DNA of 64,000 nt from Mesorhizobium kowhaii (GTDB taxonomy: Bacteria; Pseudomonadota; Alphaproteobacteria; Rhizobiales; Rhizobiaceae), in assembly GCF_003253745.1 (NCBI RefSeq), contig NZ_MZXV01000080.1, positions 62,001 to 126,000 of the forward strand. The letters run 5' to 3'. A model generated the notes under the pieces. The model worked only from the letters and a program-made list of their open reading frames with translations, was not told the origin of the DNA and ran no database searches. Within the stretch, counting starts at the first letter, position 1. Each line of letters begins with the position of its first letter. Positions 16,258 through 24,929 of this stretch are shown here, piece by piece. A program made the translations under genes and the position numbers.

Positions 16258-17511
16258 ATGTTGCGCAAACTTCTTATCGGAACGGCTCTCGCATCGGGCC
16301 TTGCTTTCGCGGCCCATGCCGAGGACGTCAAGGAAGTCCAGATGCTGCATTGGTGGACGTCGGGCGGCGAAGCGGCTGCCCTCAACGTGCTCAAGCAGGA
16401 CCTTGCCAAGGAAGGCTATGCCTGGAAGGACGTGCCGGTGGCCGGCGGTGGCGGTGACCCCGCAATGGTTGCGCTGAAGGCAATGGTGGCTGCAGGCAAT
16501 CCGCCGACGGCTTCTCAGATGCTCGGCTACACCGCGCTCGACTATGCGGCGGCCGGCAAGATGGGCGATATCACCGCCATCGCCGTCAAGGAGGGCTGGG
16601 ACAAGGTTGTTCCCGCGGCGCTGCAGAAGTTTACCGTCTATGAAGGCAAATGGGTCGCGGTGCCCGTCAACGTCCATTCGGTCAACTGGTTGTGGATCAA
16701 CAAGGCGGTGATGGACAAGATCGGCGGCACCGAGCCCAAGACCTTCGACGACCTTATTGCGCTGCTCGATAAGGCCAAGGCGGCCGGCGTCATTCCGCTC
16801 GCCCTGGGTGGCCAGAACTGGCAGGAAGCCACCATGTTCGACTCGGTCGTGCTGTCGACCGGCGGACCTGAGTTCTACAAGAAGGCCTTCAACGACCTCG
16901 ACGACGCATCGCTGAAGTCCGACACGATGAAGAAGTCGTTCGACAACCTCGCCAAGCTCGTCACCTATGTCGACCCGAACTTCTCGGGCCGCGACTGGAA
17001 CCTCGCCACCGCCATGGTCATCAAGGGGGACGCACTGGTTCAGGTCATGGGCGATTGGGCCAAGGGCGAGTTCCACGCCGCCAACAAGACCCCGGGTACC
17101 GATTTCCTGTGCTACCGCTTCCCGGGCACCGACGGCAGCGTCGTCTACAATTCCGACGTGTTCGGCATGTTCGACGTATCTGACGACCGCAAGGCCGCCC
17201 AAGCCGCACTTGCCACCGCCACTTTGTCGAAGAGCTTCCAGTCGGCCTTCAACGTCGTCAAGGGCTCGGTTCCGGCCCGCACCGACGTTCCGGACACCGA
17301 CTTCGACGCCTGCGGCAAGAAGGGCATCGCCGACCTTAAGGCCGCCAACGAGAAGGGCACGTTGTTCGGTTCGCTGGCCCAGGGCTATGGCGCCCCGCCC
17401 GCGATCGCCAATGCCTACAAGGATGTCGTGACCAAGTTCGTCCACGGCCAGATCAAGACCTCGGACGAGGCCGTGACCGAGCTGGTTAAGGCGATCGACG
17501 ACGCCAGGTAA
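16258..17511 (+). CDS. Sugar ABC transporter substrate-binding protein (GtsA-like)
   Basis: A 417-residue periplasmic binding protein. The signal peptide is about 22 residues (KLLIGTALASGLAFAAHA, cut before EDVKE). EVQMLHWWTSGGEAAAL is the typical opening of family 1 sugar-binding proteins of the glucose/mannose GtsA type, followed by GDPAMVALKAMVAAGNPP and QVMGDWAKGEF. GGGAGG lies seven bases before the ATG at 16258. It is the first of four importer genes and is separated from the permeases by a stable hairpin, which usually gives the binding protein extra expression. Confidence 0.92.
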   Translation: MLRKLLIGTALASGLAFAAHAEDVKEVQMLHWWTSGGEAAALNVLKQDLAKEGYAWKDVPVAGGGGDPAMVALKAMVAAGNPPTASQMLGYTALDYAAAGKMGDITAIAVKEGWDKVVPAALQKFTVYEGKWVAVPVNVHSVNWLWINKAVMDKIGGTEPKTFDDLIALLDKAKAAGVIPLALGGQNWQEATMFDSVVLSTGGPEFYKKAFNDLDDASLKSDTMKKSFDNLAKLVTYVDPNFSGRDWNLATAMVIKGDALVQVMGDWAKGEFHAANKTPGTDFLCYRFPGTDGSVVYNSDVFGMFDVSDDRKAAQAALATATLSKSFQSAFNVVKGSVPARTDVPDTDFDACGKKGIADLKAANEKGTLFGSLAQGYGAPPAIANAYKDVVTKFVHGQIKTSDEAVTELVKAIDDAR

Positions 17512-17529
17512 GCGCCACACACCAAAAAC

Positions 17530-17555
17530 GCCTTCCCCGCCCCGGCGGGGAAGGC
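17530..17555 (+). other. Intercistronic hairpin after the binding-protein gene
   Basis: GCCTTCCCCGC at 17530-17540 pairs perfectly with GCGGGGAAGGC at 17545-17555 around CCCG. No T-run follows. It sits 18 bases after the binding-protein stop and 46 bases before the permease start. It probably protects the upstream mRNA from 3' decay or causes partial termination, which raises binding protein over permease. Confidence 0.65.
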
Positions 17556-17601
17556 TCCGATCCGCGAACCTGGTTGGCCTCGCGTCGACGGGAGGAGCCT
17601 T

Positions 17602-18558
17602 ATGAGCACGGTAGCGACAAGCCAGATCAAGCTGACGCCGGAGCACGCCCGTCCCCGCGCCTCGGTGCGCTCGCGCCTGCAGGATGCCCTGCCGAAGATC
17701 GTGCTGGCGCCGAGCTTCGCCATCACCATCGTCTTCGTCTACGGCTTCATCCTGTGGACGATCTATCTGTCCTTCACCAATTCCAAGACCTTCCCATCCT
17801 ATGTCATCACCGGCTCGCGCGCCTATCAGCGCCTGTGGGGCTGGACCTTCGACACCGACCCGCCATCGAGCTGGTACACGTCGATCACCAACATGGGCAT
17901 TTTCGGCTTTCTCTACATCTTCATCTGCCTGGCGCTCGGCCTGTTCCTGGCCATCCTGCTCGACCAGAAGATCCGCGGCGAAGGTGTGCTGCGGCCGATC
18001 TATCTCTATCCGATGGCGCTGTCCTTCATCGTCACCGGTGTCGCCTGGAAATGGTTCCTCGATCCGGGCCTCGGCCTTGAGCAGACCTTGCATCAATGGG
18101 GCTGGACGAGCTTCCATTTCGACTGGATCAAGAACAAGGACTTCGTCATCTACACGGTGGTCATCGCCGGCGTCTGGCAGGCCTCCGGCTTCATCATGGC
18201 GATGTTTCTGGCCGGCTTGCGCGGCATCGACGGCGAGATCATGAAGGCGGCGCAGATCGATGGTGCCACCACCTTCCAGCTCTATCGGCGCATCGTCATC
18301 CCGCTGCTGCGGCCGATCTTCCTGTCGGCCTTCATCGTGCTCGCGCACCTTGCCATCAAATCGTATGACTTGGTTGTCGCGCTGACCAGCGGCGGCCCCG
18401 GCGGCTCGGCCTGGCTGCCGTCGAACTTCATGTATGAGTACACCTTCAAGCGCAACGAGATGGCTGTCGGCTCGGCCAGTGCCGTGATCATGCTGATGAC
18501 CATCGTCGCCATCATCGTGCCCTATCTCTATTCGGAACTGCGGGAGAAGCCGCAATGA
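17602..18558 (+). CDS. Sugar ABC transporter permease 1 (MalF/GtsB type)
   Basis: A 318-residue inner-membrane permease with about six transmembrane helices. The first is ITIVFVYGFILWTIYLSF. The cytoplasmic coupling EAA loop reads EIMKAAQIDGATTFQLYRRI, followed by VIPLLRPIFLSAF. It pairs with the next permease; the stop overlaps that start by four bases (ATGA). A GGGAGGAG ribosome binding site precedes the ATG. Confidence 0.92.
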   Translation: MSTVATSQIKLTPEHARPRASVRSRLQDALPKIVLAPSFAITIVFVYGFILWTIYLSFTNSKTFPSYVITGSRAYQRLWGWTFDTDPPSSWYTSITNMGIFGFLYIFICLALGLFLAILLDQKIRGEGVLRPIYLYPMALSFIVTGVAWKWFLDPGLGLEQTLHQWGWTSFHFDWIKNKDFVIYTVVIAGVWQASGFIMAMFLAGLRGIDGEIMKAAQIDGATTFQLYRRIVIPLLRPIFLSAFIVLAHLAIKSYDLVVALTSGGPGGSAWLPSNFMYEYTFKRNEMAVGSASAVIMLMTIVAIIVPYLYSELREKPQ

Positions 18559-19499
18559 GCGCCGTTGCCACTCCTGTCCGCCAGACCGCCGGCGGCGTCA
18601 ACGTCAAGACCATCAACCGCATCGTCATCTACGGGCTGCTGGCGCTGTTTGCGCTGTTCTACCTGATGCCGCTGTTCGTCATGCTGGTCACCTCGTTCAA
18701 GACCATGGAGGAGATCCAGAACGGCAACATGCTGGCGCTGCCACAAGCGCCGACCTTCGAGCCTTGGATCAAGGCGTGGAGCGAAGTTTGCTCGGGCCTG
18801 ACCTGCGTCGGCATGAAGGGCTATTTCTGGAACTCGATCAAGATGGTGGTTCCGGCAGTCATCATCTCGACCCTGCTCGGCGCGCTCAACGGCTATGTGC
18901 TGACGAAATGGCGCTTTCGTGGGGCGACGCTGGTGTTCGGGCTGATGCTGTTTGCCTGCTTCATCCCGTTCCAGTCGGTGCTCTTGCCGATGGCGACGAT
19001 CCTCGGCAGCCTCGGCCGGTTCGGCGTTAAGCTGCAGAACGCGACCGGTTTCACCTTCGGCTTCGGCAATCCGACCGTGAACCTGGTGTTCGTTCACGTC
19101 GTCTACGGCATCGGTTTCACCACCCTGTTTTTCCGCAATTATTACGAAGCGTTTCCGAACGAACTGGTTAAGGCGGCGCAGATCGACGGGGCAAGCTTCT
19201 TCCAGATCTTCCGGCGCATCATGCTGCCCAACTCGTTGCCGATCATCGTGGTGACGGTGATCTACCAGTTCACCAACATCTGGAACGACTTCCTGTTCGC
19301 CTCCGCCTATGCCGGTTCCGGCGACGTGATGCCGATGACGGTAGCACTCAACAATGTCGTCAACACCTCGACGGGCGTCGTCGAATACAACGTCAATATG
19401 GCGGCCGCGATGATCGCCGCACTCCCAACCCTTCTCGTCTATGTGCTCGCCGGCCGCTATTTTGTGCGCGGCCTGATGGCCGGCGCCGTCAAAGGATAA
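18555..19499 (+). CDS. Sugar ABC transporter permease 2 (MalG/GtsC type)
   Basis: A 314-residue permease with six predicted membrane helices (IYGLLALFALFYLMPLFVML near the start). The MalG-type EAA motif reads ELVKAAQIDGASFFQIFRRI, followed by MLPNSLPIIVVTVIYQF. The C-terminus LAGRYFVRGLMAGAVKG is the usual MalG-type tail. The ATPase gene starts five bases after its stop. Confidence 0.92.
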   Translation: MSAVATPVRQTAGGVNVKTINRIVIYGLLALFALFYLMPLFVMLVTSFKTMEEIQNGNMLALPQAPTFEPWIKAWSEVCSGLTCVGMKGYFWNSIKMVVPAVIISTLLGALNGYVLTKWRFRGATLVFGLMLFACFIPFQSVLLPMATILGSLGRFGVKLQNATGFTFGFGNPTVNLVFVHVVYGIGFTTLFFRNYYEAFPNELVKAAQIDGASFFQIFRRIMLPNSLPIIVVTVIYQFTNIWNDFLFASAYAGSGDVMPMTVALNNVVNTSTGVVEYNVNMAAAMIAALPTLLVYVLAGRYFVRGLMAGAVKG

Positions 19500-19503
19500 T
19501 CTG

Positions 19504-20619
19504 ATGGCTTTTCTGGAAATTGATGGTCTGAGAAAGCGCTTCGGCCAGGTCGAGATCCTCAAGGGGATCGATGTCGAACTCGATAAGGGCGGCTTCCTGG
19601 TGCTGGTCGGCCCGTCCGGCTGCGGCAAGTCGACTTTGCTCAACACCATCGCCGGCCTCGAGACGATCACTTCGGGCGAAATTCGCGTCGAGGGACGCAC
19701 CATCAACGACCTGCATCCGTCGAAGCGCGACATCGCCATGGTGTTCCAGAGCTATGCGCTCTACCCGAACATGACGGTGGCCGGGAACATCTCCTTTGGC
19801 ATGGAGATGCGCGGCGTGCCGGCGGCAGAGCGCCAGAAGGCGATCGACAAGGTGGCCAAGGTGCTGCAGATCGGCCACCTCCTGCAGCGCAAGCCAAGCC
19901 AGCTGTCCGGCGGCCAGCGCCAGCGCGTCGCCATGGGCCGGGCGCTGGTGCGCGACCCAAAACTGTTCCTGTTCGACGAGCCTTTGTCCAACCTCGACGC
20001 CAAGCTGCGCGTCGACATGCGCATCGAGATCAAGCGCCTGCACGCCACCACCGGCACCACCATCGTCTACGTCACCCACGACCAGATCGAGGCGATGACG
20101 CTTGCGACCAAGATCGCCGTCATGCGCGACGGCGAGGTGCAGCAGTTCGGCACCCCGGCCGAGATCTACAACAACCCGACCAACCTCTTCGTCGCCGACT
20201 TCATGGGTTCGCCGGCGATGAACCTGATCCCGGCGACGATCGGCACCAACGGCAACGCGCTGTCCGTCGTACTGCAGCGCGAGGCGCGCGAGCCGATCTC
20301 GCTGCCGATGGCCAACGCACCGGCGGGCCTGTCGGCATTCCAGGGCAAGCCGATCATCTTCGGTGTTCGCCCCGAAGCGCTGACCGATCCGGAAGGCGCC
20401 GAGCGCAATGCGTCGAACATAGCCACCGCCGACTGCTTTATCGAGGTGGTGGAGCCGGCAGGCTCCGACACCTTCGCCGTCACCAATCTCGGCGGCAAAG
20501 GCGTGGTGGCGCGGCTGCGCGCCGACGCCAACATCCAGCCCGGCACCAACACGTCGCTCGCCTTCAACCTGACCAAGGCGGTGTTCTTCGATCCGGCGAC
20601 CGAAAACCGCATTCTCTGA
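19504..20619 (+). CDS. Sugar ABC transporter ATP-binding protein (MsmX/UgpC type)
   Basis: A 371-residue ATPase that drives the importer. Walker A is GPSGCGKST (about residues 37-45), the Q-loop is FQSYALYPN, the signature is LSGGQRQRVAMGRAL, Walker B is LFLFDEPLSNLDAKLR and the switch His is in YVTHDQIEAMT. The C-terminal 130 residues form the OB-type regulatory domain seen in sugar ATPases (IIFGVRPEALTDPEG, then IEVVEPAGSDTFAVT). It completes the GtsABCD-like importer and is followed after five bases by a GMC oxidoreductase gene. Confidence 0.94.
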   Translation: MAFLEIDGLRKRFGQVEILKGIDVELDKGGFLVLVGPSGCGKSTLLNTIAGLETITSGEIRVEGRTINDLHPSKRDIAMVFQSYALYPNMTVAGNISFGMEMRGVPAAERQKAIDKVAKVLQIGHLLQRKPSQLSGGQRQRVAMGRALVRDPKLFLFDEPLSNLDAKLRVDMRIEIKRLHATTGTTIVYVTHDQIEAMTLATKIAVMRDGEVQQFGTPAEIYNNPTNLFVADFMGSPAMNLIPATIGTNGNALSVVLQREAREPISLPMANAPAGLSAFQGKPIIFGVRPEALTDPEGAERNASNIATADCFIEVVEPAGSDTFAVTNLGGKGVVARLRADANIQPGTNTSLAFNLTKAVFFDPATENRIL

Positions 20620-20624
20620 CCGAG

Positions 20625-22127
20625 ATGGCAAATCCCGATATCGTCATCATCGGCTCCGGCATCGGCGGCGCCACGATCGCCTCCGGCCTTGCCGGCAGCG
20701 GTGCCTCGATCCTGATGCTGGAGCGCGGCGAACCGTTGCCGGCAACGCCGCATGCGCGCGACACGCGGTCCATCTTCGTCGACGGCCACTACCGGCCGAA
20801 GGAGATGTGGCGCGAAGCCGGCGGTGCGGCCTTCAACCCCGGCAACTACTACTACGTCGGCGGCAATTCGAAATTCTATGGCGCGGTGCTGATCCGCTAC
20901 CGCAGGGAAGACTTTTCGGCCATGGAGCATTTCGGCGGCGTGTCGCCGGCCTGGCCGTTTTCCTACGAAGAATTCGAGCCCTGGTATTCGAAGGCCGAGC
21001 AACTGTTTCGCGTGCGCGGCACACTGGGCGAGGATCCGACCGAGCCATTCCACTCGATCCCCTACGCCTTCAAGCCGGTACCGGACGAGGCGCCGATCGC
21101 GCGCGCCCGCGCCGAACTCAAGGGCCTCGGCCTGCATCCGGCCTCGCTGCCGCTCGGCGTCGACATCGACACCTGGCTGAAGGATGGCAAGACCGGCTGG
21201 GATGCTTTCCCGAACACCGGGCAAGGCAAGGTAGACGCGCAAACAGGACCGCTGACGGCTGCCCTCACCGACCAGAACATCCGGCTCGAAACCGGCGCCT
21301 ATGTCGAATATCTCGAAGCCTCGGCCGACGGCAAAACCATCGTCGCAGTTCATTACCGCCAGAATGGCGCGTTGAAAAAACTGACGCCGAAGCTGGTCAT
21401 CCTCTCCGCCGGCGCGATCAATTCCGCCGTCATCCTGCTGCGCTCGCCTTCTCCCGACGGCAAGGGCCTTGCCAACCGCTCCGACCAGGTCGGCCGCAAT
21501 TTCATGAACCACAATTCCAGCGCCATGCTGGCAATCGATCCGCGCCGCCGGAACGATGCCGTCTACCAGAAGACGCTGATGCTGAACGATTATTATCTGT
21601 CCGACGGCAAGGGCGGCAAGCCGCTCGGTAACGTCCAGCTTCTCGGCAAGATCGACGGCAACATCCTCAGCGCCAATGTAAAGTTCGCGCCGAAATTCGC
21701 GCTCGATTTCATGGCCGGCCATGCTGTCGACTGGTATCTGATGTGCGAGGATCTGCCCGATCCCGAAAGCCGCATCATGGTCGACGGCAAGGACATCGTC
21801 ATGCAATGGCGGCGCTCCAACATGCAGTCGCTGGACGGGCTGACCAAGGTGATGCGCGAAAACTTCCGCGCCTGCGGTTACCCGATCGTGCTGTCGCGCC
21901 CCTTCGACAAGCGCACGCCGTCGCACCAGTGCGGCACGGTCAAGATGGGTGACGATCCGGCGACCGCGCCGCTCGACCCGTTCTGCCGGTCCTTCGATCA
22001 TCAGAATCTGTTCGTTGTCGATGGCGGCTTCCTGCCGAACTCGGCCGCCGTTAATCCGGCGCTATCGATCGCCGCACAAGCGCTGCGTGTCGCCGACCAT
22101 ATTCGCAAGACCGAGCTTTCCACATGA
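20625..22127 (+). CDS. GMC-family FAD oxidoreductase 1
   Basis: A 500-residue flavoenzyme. The dinucleotide motif IVIIGSGIGGATIASGLAGS is at the N-terminus, with GGNSKFYGAVLIRYR in the flavin-contact region. The C-terminal GMC block has HQCGTVKMG and VDGGFLPNSAAVNPALSIAA, with the His and Asn that form the active-site pair. No signal peptide is visible, so it should be cytoplasmic. Members oxidise sugar or polyol hydroxyls. It differs clearly from the second GMC protein 772 bases downstream. The stop overlaps the following SDR start by four bases. Confidence 0.88.
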   Translation: MANPDIVIIGSGIGGATIASGLAGSGASILMLERGEPLPATPHARDTRSIFVDGHYRPKEMWREAGGAAFNPGNYYYVGGNSKFYGAVLIRYRREDFSAMEHFGGVSPAWPFSYEEFEPWYSKAEQLFRVRGTLGEDPTEPFHSIPYAFKPVPDEAPIARARAELKGLGLHPASLPLGVDIDTWLKDGKTGWDAFPNTGQGKVDAQTGPLTAALTDQNIRLETGAYVEYLEASADGKTIVAVHYRQNGALKKLTPKLVILSAGAINSAVILLRSPSPDGKGLANRSDQVGRNFMNHNSSAMLAIDPRRRNDAVYQKTLMLNDYYLSDGKGGKPLGNVQLLGKIDGNILSANVKFAPKFALDFMAGHAVDWYLMCEDLPDPESRIMVDGKDIVMQWRRSNMQSLDGLTKVMRENFRACGYPIVLSRPFDKRTPSHQCGTVKMGDDPATAPLDPFCRSFDHQNLFVVDGGFLPNSAAVNPALSIAAQALRVADHIRKTELST

Positions 22128-22885
22128 CCCGTCCTGCAGCCATCGTCACCGGCGGCGCGCGCGGCATTGGACTTGCCTGCGCCCGGGCGCTTGCCGATGC
22201 CGGCTTCGATATTCTGGTCGCCGACCTTGCCGAAAAACCCGCTGACGGGTTAGCCAAAGACATCGCCAAGCACGGCGCGAAGTTCGCTTATGTCAGCTGC
22301 GACATCGCCGATCTTGCCAGTCACACCACACTCGTCGACGCGGCGATGCGCGCCTTCGGCCGCATCGACTGCCTGGTCAACAATGCCGGCGTCGGCGCCG
22401 TCGTGCGCGGCGATCTCCTGGAGCTGAAGCCGGAGAACTTCGACCGGGCGCTCAACGTCAATCTGCGCGGCACCGTGTTTCTCAGCCAGGCCATCGCCAA
22501 GGCGATGCTGGCCTCACCGGGCGATCACCCGAAATCGATCATCACCATCACCTCGGTCAGTGCCGAAATGGCGTCGCCGGAACGGCCGGACTACTGCATC
22601 TCGAAAGCCGGGCTGTCGATGTGGGTGAAGACCCTGGCGCTCAGGCTCGCCGCCGAAGACATCGCTGTGTTCGAGGTGCGGCCGGGCATCATCCGCACCG
22701 ATATGACATCAGGCGTCACCGCCAAATACGGCGCCTTGATCGACGGCGGGCTGGTGCCGGCAAAGCGCTGGGGCGAAGCGTCGGACATCGGTGCCGTGGT
22801 GGCGACGCTCGCCGGCGGCAAGCTCGGCTTTTCGACCGGCTCGATCATCAATGTCGACGGCGCGCTCTCCGTGCCGCGGCTGTAA
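22124..22885 (+). CDS. Short-chain dehydrogenase/reductase (3-ketoacyl-ACP reductase type)
   Basis: A 253-residue SDR. TGGARGIG at residues 9-16 binds the cofactor. Asp in ADLAEK suggests NAD preference, NNAG is intact, and the catalytic set is ITSVS plus YCISK. The C-terminus ends GSIINVDGALSVPRL, normal for the classical group. It is co-transcribed between the two GMC genes and probably oxidises or reduces a secondary hydroxyl of the same substrate. Confidence 0.9.
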   Translation: MTRPAAIVTGGARGIGLACARALADAGFDILVADLAEKPADGLAKDIAKHGAKFAYVSCDIADLASHTTLVDAAMRAFGRIDCLVNNAGVGAVVRGDLLELKPENFDRALNVNLRGTVFLSQAIAKAMLASPGDHPKSIITITSVSAEMASPERPDYCISKAGLSMWVKTLALRLAAEDIAVFEVRPGIIRTDMTSGVTAKYGALIDGGLVPAKRWGEASDIGAVVATLAGGKLGFSTGSIINVDGALSVPRL

Positions 22886-22898
22886 GGTGGATAGTGTC

Positions 22899-24527
22899 AT
22901 GACCGACTACATCATCGTGGGCGCCGGCCCCGCCGGCTGCGTTCTGGCCAACCGGCTGAGCGAGGATCCGACGCATCAGGTGCTGCTGCTGGAAGCCGGC
23001 GGCAAGGACTGGCATCCCTATATCCACATGCCGGCGGGCTTTGCCAAGATGACCAAGGGCATTGCTTCCTGGGGCTGGTCGACGGTGCCGCAGAAGCACA
23101 TGAAGGACCGCGTCTTCTGGTACACGCAGGCCAAGGTGGTCGGCGGCGGTTCTTCCATCAACGCCCAGATCTACACGCGCGGCAATGCCCGCGACTACGA
23201 CGCCTGGGAGAAGGAAGAGGGTCTCGCCGGCTGGGGCTACCGCGACGTGCTGCCCTATTTCAAACGCGCCGAGAACAACCAGCGCTACGCCAACGACTTT
23301 CATGGCGACCAGGGCCCGCTCGGTGTGTCGAACCCGATTTCGCCGCTGCCGATCTGCGAAGCCTATTTCCGCGCCGGCCAGGAGATGGGCATTCCGTTCA
23401 ACCCGGATTTCAACGGCGCCAGCCAGGAAGGCGTCGGCTACTACCAATTGACCCAGAAGGATGCCCGCCGTTCATCCGCTTCGGTCGCCTACCTCAGACC
23501 GATCCGCGCCCGCAAGAACCTCACCGTCAGGACCGACGTGCTGGTGACGCGCATTGTCGTCGAGAAAGGCCGCGCCATCGGCGTCGAAATCGTTGACAGG
23601 CCGGGCGGCGAGAAGAAAATCCTCCGCGCCGGGCGCGAGGTGATCATCGCCTCCGGCGCCATCGGCTCGCCGAAGCTGTTGATGCAGTCGGGCATCGGTC
23701 CTGCCGACCATCTGAAGGCGGTTGGCGTCACGCCGGTGCATGACCTGCCCGGTGTCGGCTCCAACATGCAGGACCATCTTGATCTGTTCGTCATCGCCGA
23801 ATGCACCGGCGACCACACTTACGACAACTACGCCAAGCTGCACCGCACGGCCTGGGCCGGCCTGCAGTACCTGCTCCTCAAGAAGGGACCGGTGGCCTCC
23901 AGCCTATTCGAGACCGGCGGCTTCTGGTACGCCGACCCGACCGCCGCCTCGCCCGACATCCAGTTCCATCTCGGCCTCGGCTCCGGCATCGAGGCCGGCG
24001 TCGAGAAGCTGAACAACCCGGGCGTCACCCTGAACTCGGCCTTCCTGCGGCCGCGCTCGCGCGGCACGGTGCGGCTGAAGAGCGCCGACCCGGCCGACCA
24101 CCCACTGATCGATCCGAACTACTGGTCCGATCCCTACGACCGCGCCATGTCGATCAAGGGGCTGAGGCTGGCGCGCGAAATCATGCGGCAGAAGGCGCTT
24201 CAGCCCTACGTGCTGCGCGAAGTGTTGCCCGGCCCGTCGCTCGCCAGCGACGACGAGCTGTTCGACTATGCCTGCCGCAGCTCCAAGACCGACCATCATC
24301 CCGTCGGCACCTGCCGCATGGGCCATGACGACATGGCGGTGGTCACACCCGATCTGCGGCTGCGCGGCATCGAAGGCCTGCGGGTCTGCGACGCCTCGGT
24401 GATGCCGCGTGTGCCCTCCTCCAACACCAATGCGCCGACCATCATGGTCGGCGAGAAGGGTGCCGACCTGATCCTTGGCCGCGAGCCGCTGCCGCCGGCG
24501 GTGTTTTCCGGAAACCGTGCAGCTTGA
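22899..24527 (+). CDS. GMC-family FAD oxidoreductase 2 (choline/alcohol dehydrogenase type)
   Basis: A 542-residue flavoprotein starting MTDYIIVGAGPAGCVLANRL. GMC signatures are VGGGSSINAQIYTRG, ASGAIGSPKLLMQSGIGPA (the second PROSITE pattern), DHHPVGTCRMG and VPSSNTNAPTIMVGEKGADLI. These place it near choline dehydrogenase and alkyl or aryl alcohol dehydrogenases. AAGGTGG lies before the ATG at 22899; a longer frame overlaps the SDR gene and is a shadow. Substrate is unlikely to be choline in this context. It probably makes the aldehyde used by the operon's aldehyde dehydrogenase. Confidence 0.9.
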   Translation: MTDYIIVGAGPAGCVLANRLSEDPTHQVLLLEAGGKDWHPYIHMPAGFAKMTKGIASWGWSTVPQKHMKDRVFWYTQAKVVGGGSSINAQIYTRGNARDYDAWEKEEGLAGWGYRDVLPYFKRAENNQRYANDFHGDQGPLGVSNPISPLPICEAYFRAGQEMGIPFNPDFNGASQEGVGYYQLTQKDARRSSASVAYLRPIRARKNLTVRTDVLVTRIVVEKGRAIGVEIVDRPGGEKKILRAGREVIIASGAIGSPKLLMQSGIGPADHLKAVGVTPVHDLPGVGSNMQDHLDLFVIAECTGDHTYDNYAKLHRTAWAGLQYLLLKKGPVASSLFETGGFWYADPTAASPDIQFHLGLGSGIEAGVEKLNNPGVTLNSAFLRPRSRGTVRLKSADPADHPLIDPNYWSDPYDRAMSIKGLRLAREIMRQKALQPYVLREVLPGPSLASDDELFDYACRSSKTDHHPVGTCRMGHDDMAVVTPDLRLRGIEGLRVCDASVMPRVPSSNTNAPTIMVGEKGADLILGREPLPPAVFSGNRAA

Positions 24528-24540
24528 AGGGACCCTGAAG

Positions 24541-24858
24541 ATGATCCGGCACTGTGTTTTCGCAAGGTTTCGCAATGATGTTTCCGCTGCCGAGCGTGCG
24601 GCGATCCATGCCGACCTCGAGGCGCTGCGACAGGTGATCGACGGCATGGACACCGTCAAATTCAGCGCCAATGTCAGCCCGGAGCCGTTCGCGCGCGGCT
24701 TCACGCACGGCTTCACCATCGATTTCCGCGATGCCGCCGCCCGCGACGCCTATCTGGTGCATGAAGCCCATCAGCGCGCCGGCGCCCGGCTGGTTGCAGC
24801 CCTCGAAGGCGGCACCGACGGGTTGATGGTCTTCGATCTCGACCTTACGAAAAAGTGA
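24541..24858 (+). CDS. Dabb-domain (stress-responsive alpha/beta barrel) protein
   Basis: A 105-residue dimeric ferredoxin-like barrel. It opens MIRHCVFARFRNDVSAAER, the usual Dabb start, and has a central FTHGFTIDFRDAAARDAYLVH block, whose YLVHEAHQ stretch is characteristic. Such proteins act as small cyclases, decarboxylases or accessory proteins in catabolic operons, but no reaction can be assigned. It is 13 bases behind the second GMC gene and is the last gene of the regulon. A short GC hairpin (24863-24881, T-run absent) follows. Confidence 0.85.
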   Translation: MIRHCVFARFRNDVSAAERAAIHADLEALRQVIDGMDTVKFSANVSPEPFARGFTHGFTIDFRDAAARDAYLVHEAHQRAGARLVAALEGGTDGLMVFDLDLTKK

Positions 24859-24929
24859 CCGCCGGTTTTTCGAAAGCCGGCTGATGGCTGTTCTCTTTTG
24901 CGAACCGGGCGACATATCGTTGCCCGGGG

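Noticed and set aside
16162..18555. A 797-codon open frame on the - strand
   Set aside because: Antisense to the binding-protein and permease genes; low-complexity His/Asp/Arg composition and no ribosome binding site.
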